Assembly: GCA_028701435.1 (NCBI GenBank)
Contig: JAQVQT010000052.1
Span: forward strand, 1 to 10,972
Length of the DNA stretch: 10,972 bases
DNA from: Smithellaceae bacterium
GTDB lineage: Bacteria; Desulfobacterota; Syntrophia; Syntrophales; Smithellaceae
Reading direction: 5' to 3'
This document shows positions 6,341-10,972 of this stretch, piece by piece. Position 1 is the stretch's first letter. Each line of letters opens with the position of its first letter. The position numbers and the translations under genes are program-made. Under the pieces are notes generated by a model. It was given only the letters and a program-made list of their open reading frames with translations, was not told where the DNA came from and searched no databases.

Positions 6341-7486
6341 ATGGACAGAGCAGCGATCATCGGCGTCGGAATGACGAAAATTGAAAAAAGAAAAATCAGA
6401 CAGACCTTTGCCGACATGGCGTGGGAGGCCGTGAACAAAGCGCTCACCGACGCGGGAATGACCATGGACGACATCGACAACGTGGTGACCACCTCCAGCG
6501 ACTTCTGGGACGGCCGGACGATTTCCTGCATGGCAGTTGGAGACGCCAGTGGCGCGGCCCACAAAAACATTTCCTGCGTCGAGGGCGACGGCACCTACGG
6601 CGCTTTTTACGGCATGACGAGGGCGCTTTCCGGTTCCTACCGGACCACCCTGGTGACGGGGCATACGAAAGGTTCCGAGAGTGTGTCGAGTCTCATTACC
6701 AACGCAGCCTTTGATCCCATCTACGAGCGGAGTCTGGGCATGGATATGATCACCGCCTGCGCGATGCAGGCGCGTTCCTACATGCACCGCACGAAAACGA
6801 CCTCCGAACAGTTGGCCCTGGTTTCTGTGAAGAACCACGGCAACGCGCTTAAAAACCCGCTGGCGCAGCTTCCTCTGAACCTTACCGTTTCGGACGTTCT
6901 GGCCTCTGAAATGGTGGCGGATCCGCTTCACAAACTGGACTGCTCTCCGGTATCCGACGGATGCGCGGCAGTCATTATCGCCCACGAATCGGTGGCGGCG
7001 AAGTTTCGGCAGAAGCCGGTCTGGGTGCGCGGCGTGTCCTTCTGCGCGGACAGTTTCTTTTTTGGAGACCGGGACCTCTCCCGCGCCGGTTCGCTTGCCC
7101 AGGCGGCAAAGAAGGCCTACGCGATGGCCGGCATCCACGACCCGAAAAAAGAAATCGATGTCGCGGAAGTCTCCGACGCTTTTACGTATCAGGAGCTTCT
7201 GTGGCTGGAGGAAATGGGGCTTGCCGACGACGCGGCGGCGGGAAAACAGCTGGAGCGGGGAGACTTCAACCTCGACGGCCCGCTGCCGGTGAACGCCTCC
7301 GGCGGACTGCTTTCCGGACATCCCGTCATCGCCGCCGGCCTCTACAGCATGGCTGCGGTGGTCCGGCAGATTCGGGGAGACGCGGGCGGTTTTCAGGTGA
7401 AAAAAGCGAAAACCGGCCTGGTGCAAGGTGTCAACGGGCTGGGCGGCCAGTCCCACTGTGTGTGGATTCTGGACAAGGACAAGTAG
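6341..7486 (+). CDS. SCP2/lipid-transfer-type thiolase homologue without the nucleophilic Cys
   Basis: This 381-residue thiolase-fold protein belongs to the SCP2-thiolase/lipid-transfer-protein branch. It starts with AAIIGVGMTKI, has the usual MADPLHKLDCSPVSDGCAA segment, and ends with a glycine-rich loop (NGLGGQSHCVWIL). At the place where thiolases have the acyl-accepting cysteine (CASG), this protein reads SCVEGDGTYGAF. The aligned residue is Gly84 (or Glu81 if the gap is placed differently), and the nearest Cys is C79. The catalytic-His motif EVHDAF is EVSDAFT, with Ser278 replacing His. The GHP motif near the C-terminus is kept (H327). Such a protein is unlikely to carry out a normal thiolase reaction; an aldolase- or condensation-type role, or a structural partner role, is inferred. 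It sits between a DUF35 gene and a second thiolase-like gene 11 bases downstream. The start at 6341 follows AAGGAG. Confidence 0.88.
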   Translation: MDRAAIIGVGMTKIEKRKIRQTFADMAWEAVNKALTDAGMTMDDIDNVVTTSSDFWDGRTISCMAVGDASGAAHKNISCVEGDGTYGAFYGMTRALSGSYRTTLVTGHTKGSESVSSLITNAAFDPIYERSLGMDMITACAMQARSYMHRTKTTSEQLALVSVKNHGNALKNPLAQLPLNLTVSDVLASEMVADPLHKLDCSPVSDGCAAVIIAHESVAAKFRQKPVWVRGVSFCADSFFFGDRDLSRAGSLAQAAKKAYAMAGIHDPKKEIDVAEVSDAFTYQELLWLEEMGLADDAAAGKQLERGDFNLDGPLPVNASGGLLSGHPVIAAGLYSMAAVVRQIRGDAGGFQVKKAKTGLVQGVNGLGGQSHCVWILDKDK

Positions 7487-7497
7487 GAGGATAAACC

Positions 7498-8655
7498 ATG
7501 GCGAAACGAGTTGCAATTGTAGGAACCGGACAGACCTTCCATAAGAGCCATCGCCCCGACGTCAACGGACAGGAGCTGATCCATGAGGCCGTCGCGAGAG
7601 CGCTGTCGGACGCCGACCTGAAGCTGAAGGACATCGATGCCATCGTCATCGGAAACATGGACCATTTTGAAGGGATCAACTACGTGGACTGCTGGAGCGT
7701 GGACGGTTCCGGCGGAACGATGAAGCCCATTATCAAGCTGACCACCGGCGGAACCACCGGATGCACCGTCGCCATCGGCGGGTACCATCTGGTCGCTTCG
7801 GGAATGTTTGACCGGGTCCTGATCATCGGCTGGGAAAAGAATTCCGAATCGGACACGACCGGCGCCATCACCACGGCGTTTGATCCCATCTGGGACCGCC
7901 TGGTCTTCGCCGGCGCGATTTCCGGTCTGGCGGCGGAGGCGCAGGCCTACATGGCCCGCTACGGCGCGACGGACCGCGACGGCGCCCGGGTGAGCGTGCG
8001 CGACCGGAAGCACGCGATGAACAACCCCCACGCGCAGCTCAGAAAGGAAGTGAGCCTGGAAGAAGTGCTGGCTTCCCCGATGCTGGCGGACCCGATCCAT
8101 CTTTTGGACGTTTGTCCCCGGTCGGACGGCGCGTGCGCGGTCATCATGGCCAGTGAAGAGGTCGCGGAAAAGATTTGCCCGACACCGGACTGGATCTGGG
8201 GGACGGCGGCGCGGCATTCCTACAGCTACCTGGGCGACGCGGATTACGGCCGCCTGACCAGCATGCGCGAGGGATCGCAGGAGCTCTGGAAGAAGGCGGG
8301 CATCAAAGAACCGCGCAAGGAGCTGGATGTCATCGAGATGTACCAGCCCTATTCGTTCGGCGGCTTGATCTGGATTGAGGACATGGGCCTGGTGGGGCCG
8401 GGCGAAGCGCCCCGGTATATCTGGGACGGCAACACCGATATGGGCGGCGAGCTGCCGATCAACCCGTCGGGCGGCGTGATCTCCTGCAATCCCATCGGGG
8501 CGACCGGGCTGATCCGGTGCGCGGAAGCGGCCATGCAGGTGATGGGCAAAGCCGAAGGCCGGCAGGTTCCGGACGTCAACTTTGCCTTCAGCAGCGGCTT
8601 CGGCGGCTGCTGGTGGACCGATATGATTCTGCACGGAAAGAAAAAACCGGCCTGA
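7498..8655 (+). CDS. Second, more divergent Cys-less thiolase-like protein
   Basis: This 385-residue protein has the same fold as its upstream neighbour but is clearly different in sequence. It starts with RVAIVGTGQT and has LADPIHLLDVCPRSDG and a C-terminal SSGFGG loop. All three catalytic places of thiolases differ. The nucleophile region reads KLTTGGTTGCTVA, putting Gly85 where Cys is expected (C89 is four residues on). The HDAF motif is YQPY (282-285), and GHP is CNP (330-332, Asn for His). The substituted tyrosines recall Ltp2, the steroid side-chain retro-aldolase, whose thiolase active site is rebuilt around tyrosines and which needs a DUF35 partner; that link is inference. It is translated from AGGAGG seven bases before the ATG and is followed after 20 bases by a DUF35 gene. 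The two thiolase-like proteins may form a heteromeric complex. Confidence 0.88.
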   Translation: MAKRVAIVGTGQTFHKSHRPDVNGQELIHEAVARALSDADLKLKDIDAIVIGNMDHFEGINYVDCWSVDGSGGTMKPIIKLTTGGTTGCTVAIGGYHLVASGMFDRVLIIGWEKNSESDTTGAITTAFDPIWDRLVFAGAISGLAAEAQAYMARYGATDRDGARVSVRDRKHAMNNPHAQLRKEVSLEEVLASPMLADPIHLLDVCPRSDGACAVIMASEEVAEKICPTPDWIWGTAARHSYSYLGDADYGRLTSMREGSQELWKKAGIKEPRKELDVIEMYQPYSFGGLIWIEDMGLVGPGEAPRYIWDGNTDMGGELPINPSGGVISCNPIGATGLIRCAEAAMQVMGKAEGRQVPDVNFAFSSGFGGCWWTDMILHGKKKPA

Positions 8656-8675
8656 AGCAACAAGGAGGAACAAGC

Positions 8676-9140
8676 ATGGCGGAAAAAGAAAATATCATTA
8701 TCGAATCGGGCGATGCGGTGCAGCCCTTCGCGTATTCCGTGGGCATGCACGGAAGCAAGTTTTTTGCGGAGATTCGGGACCATCAGCGGTTTCTGGGGAT
8801 CAAGTGTTCCAGGTGCGGGAAGGTGTACATTCCGCCGCGCGGCGTCTGCGGAGACTGCTTTGCCGAGATGAACGACTGGGTCGAAGTCGGTCCGAAAGGG
8901 GTGATCGGCACCTTTACGATTCTTCGCTACGCGTTTATCGACCCGGAGACGGGCGTTCAGAAGCCGGTCCCTTATGGCTACGGTTTTATCAAGTTTGACG
9001 GCGCCGATACCCTGTTTCAGCACTACATCAACATTGAGGATGAAGCGAAGATTCGGGTGGGCGCCCGCGTGGAGCCGGTTTGGGCCAAACACCGGAAAGG
9101 CAGCATTCGGGATATTGAGTATTTTAAAGTCATCGACTGA
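8676..9140 (+). CDS. DUF35 zinc-ribbon/OB-fold protein (acyl-CoA-associated)
   Basis: This 154-residue DUF35 protein carries an N-terminal arm (QPFAYSVGM), a helix (SKFFAEIRDHQRF), a complete zinc ribbon with C44, C47, C58 and C61, and an OB-fold ending in IEYFKVID. The frame is open further upstream to 8517, but that would overlap the thiolase-like gene. The ATG at 8676 is chosen because AAGGAGG lies six bases before it and it gives the normal DUF35 N-terminus. It carries the DPETG...PYG segment also present in the SCP2-DUF35 protein at the left edge, and both have a VW...K(R)xG(S/D)I-D-I-(E/K)YF ending, so they form one subtype. Probable role: substrate-positioning partner of the thiolase-like protein just upstream. 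Its stop overlaps the next gene's ATG by one base (TGATG). Confidence 0.9.
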   Translation: MAEKENIIIESGDAVQPFAYSVGMHGSKFFAEIRDHQRFLGIKCSRCGKVYIPPRGVCGDCFAEMNDWVEVGPKGVIGTFTILRYAFIDPETGVQKPVPYGYGFIKFDGADTLFQHYINIEDEAKIRVGARVEPVWAKHRKGSIRDIEYFKVID

Positions 9141-10042
9141 TGTTCACAAAGGAGTCGCCGACGGTTCAGATCAATCCATGTAAGCGGATTCTGAAGATGC
9201 CGGGGGCTTTGTGCGGGGGAATCAGCACCGGCAGCGATAAAATCCGCAGCGGCTACGGCAACGGGGACTGCCTTTACTTTGACCTGGAGCACCTGGTCTT
9301 CGCCGTGGCGGACGGCACGGAGCGCTTTCCCTGGGCATCCCGGGATCTTTTGCAGCGGTTGTCGGAGAGTCTTTCGCGATCCGGATCCCCGGAAACGGTC
9401 AGCGGCTGGAAGGACATGATGAACACGGAGATCTACGCCGGACAAAAGTATCAGCACAAGACGACCTTCAGCGCCGTCGCCCTTCGCCGTGAAGGAGAAG
9501 ACGTTTTTCTGATCATCGCGAACGGAGGCGACAGCGTCGTAACGGTCATGGACGGCCTTACGGGAAAGATTCGCCGTCAGACGGGGCGCAACATGGATTT
9601 TGCGGGAAGAAGCAGGCAGATTGTGGATGTGACGGAGCACCGGGTGTCGGACCCCAACCACCGGGTGCTTCTTTCCACGGACGGGTTCGATGATGTATGG
9701 CGCTACTATCTGCGCCAGTCGCCCGCCGGCACCACGCGCGGCGTTCTCGAAAGGATTGGGCTGGACGGCATCGGCGAGGTGATTTCCGGGATTCTGGAAG
9801 AGCACCGGGACCGTTTTGAGTATGACGATGTCGGCTTTATTCTTCTGGATCCGGGCGCGGTAGAGCGCGTGAAGGGAAAAGCTCTGATCATGGGAGGAAC
9901 GAGGCCTTTTGAAGAAAAACGCTACCGGCTGCAATATACACCGGAGGCGTATGACCGTTGGATCCCCGATGCCGAGTGGGCCGGACAGGAGGAAATGCTT
10001 GCCGGAGCTGGAATCCATGTGCTGAGTGCGGGGCGGTGTTGA
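9140..10042 (+). CDS. PP2C-like (PPM) metal-dependent phosphatase, divergent
   Basis: This 300-residue protein shows the ordered motifs of PP2C-type Ser/Thr phosphatases. They are an acidic residue in GNGDCLYF (D43), VADGT with the metal Asp58, KTTFSAVAL (107-115), NGGDS (128-132), STDGF with Asp181, and a late YDDVGFILL (228-236) in place of the usual DNxT. PP2C enzymes bind two metals through such aspartates and remove phosphate from protein serine or threonine. VADG is not followed by the usual GG, so it is a divergent member; a role on other phosphosubstrates is possible. A tail of about 60 residues after the catalytic core matches nothing I recognise. No signal peptide or membrane segment is seen, so it should be cytoplasmic. 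The start at 9140 overlaps the DUF35 stop (TGATG), with no clear ribosome site of its own, which points to coupled translation. It could instead start at Met20 (9197). Its role in this catabolic operon is unknown. Confidence 0.75.
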   Translation: MFTKESPTVQINPCKRILKMPGALCGGISTGSDKIRSGYGNGDCLYFDLEHLVFAVADGTERFPWASRDLLQRLSESLSRSGSPETVSGWKDMMNTEIYAGQKYQHKTTFSAVALRREGEDVFLIIANGGDSVVTVMDGLTGKIRRQTGRNMDFAGRSRQIVDVTEHRVSDPNHRVLLSTDGFDDVWRYYLRQSPAGTTRGVLERIGLDGIGEVISGILEEHRDRFEYDDVGFILLDPGAVERVKGKALIMGGTRPFEEKRYRLQYTPEAYDRWIPDAEWAGQEEMLAGAGIHVLSAGRC

Positions 10043-10088
10043 AAAACTTTGTAGCGCAACAACCTACCAGGAAAGCGTTGCTGAAGAG

Positions 10089-10697
10089 ATGAATGAACGG
10101 AACAAACATGATTTATTGAATATGAGACGCGCCCAGTTGACTGCGGCGGCTTACAAGGTGGTTGCGCAGAAGGGGTATAACGACTTCACCATCAAGGATA
10201 TTGCCGAGGAAGCCGGTCTTTCCACGGGCCTGGTCCACTACTACTTCAAAAACAAGGAAGACCTTCTTTTCAAGCTGCTCAAGGAGATGAACGCCAATCT
10301 ACGGGACAGCCTGAAAAAGGCGTTGGGCGAGCTCACCGAGCCCAGGGACAAGTTGGTGGCCTTCTGTGAAGAAGCCTTCGCGCTGGTGGACAGGGAAAAG
10401 GCTTATTTTTACGTGCTCATCGATTTCTGGGCGCAGATCAATCATGACGCCAGGATTCGCCAGGCGAACGTCAAACTTTTTCAGAGCTACCGCGCCGAGA
10501 TCGCGGCGATCATTCAGGAAGGAGTGGCCAAAGGTGTTTTTACGGTGGAGGACGTGAACCTGACGTCCGTAATCATCATTGCCCTCATTCAGGGAACCAT
10601 CATCCAGTATGCGATTGACAGCGAGGGGTTCAATTACAGTGAGACCAAGGAGAAGATCAAGGAGCAGATTCTCTCCAGAATTGTCAACGGAAAATAA
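10089..10697 (+). CDS. TetR/AcrR-family transcriptional regulator
   Basis: This 202-residue protein has a TetR-type N-terminal DNA-binding domain. Helix 1 is RRAQLTAAAYKVVAQKG, and the helix-turn-helix TIKDIAEEAGLSTGLVHYYF runs from about 34 to 53, followed by KNKEDLL. The C-terminal all-helical ligand and dimer domain, about 140 residues, has no recognisable ligand signature. TetR proteins are usually repressors released by a small molecule; in acyl-CoA catabolic clusters the ligand is often an acyl-CoA. I choose ATG 10089. The frame is open upstream to a GTG at 10026, but that would overlap the phosphatase gene and add 21 residues unusual for the family. No strong ribosome site precedes either start. 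It lies in the same direction as the enzymes, 19 bases before the acyl-CoA dehydrogenase, so it may be autoregulated within the operon or drive from a weak promoter upstream. Confidence 0.9.
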   Translation: MNERNKHDLLNMRRAQLTAAAYKVVAQKGYNDFTIKDIAEEAGLSTGLVHYYFKNKEDLLFKLLKEMNANLRDSLKKALGELTEPRDKLVAFCEEAFALVDREKAYFYVLIDFWAQINHDARIRQANVKLFQSYRAEIAAIIQEGVAKGVFTVEDVNLTSVIIIALIQGTIIQYAIDSEGFNYSETKEKIKEQILSRIVNGK

Positions 10698-10716
10698 TGC
10701 ATTAAAGGAGGCATTC

Positions 10717-10972
10717 ATGGAATTCGGTTTTACGGAAGAACAATTAATGTTCAGAGATTCGGTCTATAAGTTCGCAAAAAAAGAAATTGTGCCGCTGGTC
10801 GAGGAGGCGGATCTCAAAAGCGAGTTCTCCATGGAGGTGTGGCGAAAACTGGGTGAGATGGGCATCCTGGGTCTTCCGTTTCCGGAAGAACTGGGCGGAT
10901 CGGGCGCCAGTGTCGAGACCTGCTGCCTGGCCGGCGAAGCCCTGGGCCACGCCGGCGTCGATCAGGGACATC
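10717..10972 (+). CDS. Acyl-CoA dehydrogenase, N-terminal part (3' end outside window)
   Basis: Only the first 85 residues are in the window. They match the N-terminal helical domain of acyl-CoA dehydrogenases: FTEEQLMFRDSVYKFAKKEI, then WRKLGEMGILGLPFPEELGG and the helix ETCCLAGEALG. These FAD enzymes oxidise acyl-CoA to trans-2-enoyl-CoA and pass electrons to electron-transfer flavoprotein. The catalytic Glu and the FAD-binding region lie beyond the right edge, so activity and substrate cannot be judged. The ATG at 10717 has AAAGGAGG seven bases upstream, one of the strongest ribosome sites here. Its place directly after the TetR gene suggests it belongs to the same regulated unit. Confidence 0.92.
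   Translation, partial: MEFGFTEEQLMFRDSVYKFAKKEIVPLVEEADLKSEFSMEVWRKLGEMGILGLPFPEELGGSGASVETCCLAGEALGHAGVDQGH

Noticed and set aside
8517..8675. Extended N-terminus of the DUF35 protein from 8517
   Set aside because: It overlaps the thiolase-like gene in another frame; a strong ribosome site and a normal N-terminus support 8676.
421..10018. Several long open frames on the minus strand
   Set aside because: They mirror well-supported plus-strand genes in GC-rich DNA and show no recognisable protein motifs.
10056..10081. Inverted repeat GCAAC...GTTGC upstream of the TetR gene as an operator
   Set aside because: Only 5 bp per arm with a 16-base spacer; pairing does not extend on either side. 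Too weak to call.
10026..10088. GTG start for the TetR gene
   Set aside because: It would overlap the phosphatase gene and add residues atypical of TetR proteins; ATG 10089 gives a standard N-terminus. Not excluded.

Overview
The window is one continuous run of plus-strand genes with gaps of no more than 66 bases. It encodes an acyl-CoA or beta-keto-acid degradation (or C-C bond remodelling) cluster. No promoter, RNA gene, mobile element, repeat array or CRISPR is visible. Both ends cut through genes, so the transcription unit extends beyond the window. The GC-rich, densely packed genes, the strong AAGGAGG ribosome binding sites, and the mix of GctAB-type CoA-transferase, BKACE, DUF35 proteins, SCP2-type thiolases and an acyl-CoA dehydrogenase suggest a strictly anaerobic bacterium of the former Deltaproteobacteria (Desulfobacterota: sulfate reducers or syntrophs). 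That placement is inference from gene content, not from a marker gene.

Layout: (1) 1-613, the tail of an SCP2-type sterol/lipid-carrier domain fused to a DUF35 zinc-ribbon/OB-fold domain, cut at the left edge. (2) 625-2052, a DUF35 domain fused to a beta-keto acid cleavage enzyme (BKACE, DUF849), with a perfect internal Shine-Dalgarno and ATG at the domain junction. (3) 2119-3969, a long-chain-type AMP-forming acyl-CoA synthetase. (4) 4014-5012 and 5024-5794, the two subunits of a glutaconate-CoA-transferase-like enzyme. (5) 5857-6324, a free-standing DUF35 protein. (6) 6341-7486 and 7498-8655, two different SCP2/lipid-transfer-type thiolase homologues that both appear to lack the nucleophilic cysteine. 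(7) 8676-9140, another DUF35 protein. (8) 9140-10042, a PP2C-like phosphatase. (9) 10089-10697, a TetR-family regulator. (10) 10717 to the right edge, the start of an acyl-CoA dehydrogenase.

How it may work together (inference): the synthetase and the CoA-transferase load a carboxylic acid onto CoA, and the dehydrogenase oxidises it. The thiolase-like proteins with their DUF35 partners make or break a C-C bond. BKACE would convert a free beta-keto acid plus acetyl-CoA into acetoacetate plus a shorter acyl-CoA, and the CoA-transferase could reactivate acetoacetate. DUF35 proteins are known partners of thiolase-fold enzymes: Ltp2-ChsH2 in steroid side-chain cleavage, BbsAB in anaerobic toluene degradation, and the archaeal thiolase/HMG-CoA synthase complex. 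Four DUF35 domains of two subtypes around two cysteine-less thiolases make this the most distinctive part of the window. The substrate cannot be read from the sequence; a bulky lipid, terpenoid, steroid or aromatic-derived acid would fit the SCP2 domain and the Ltp2-like context.
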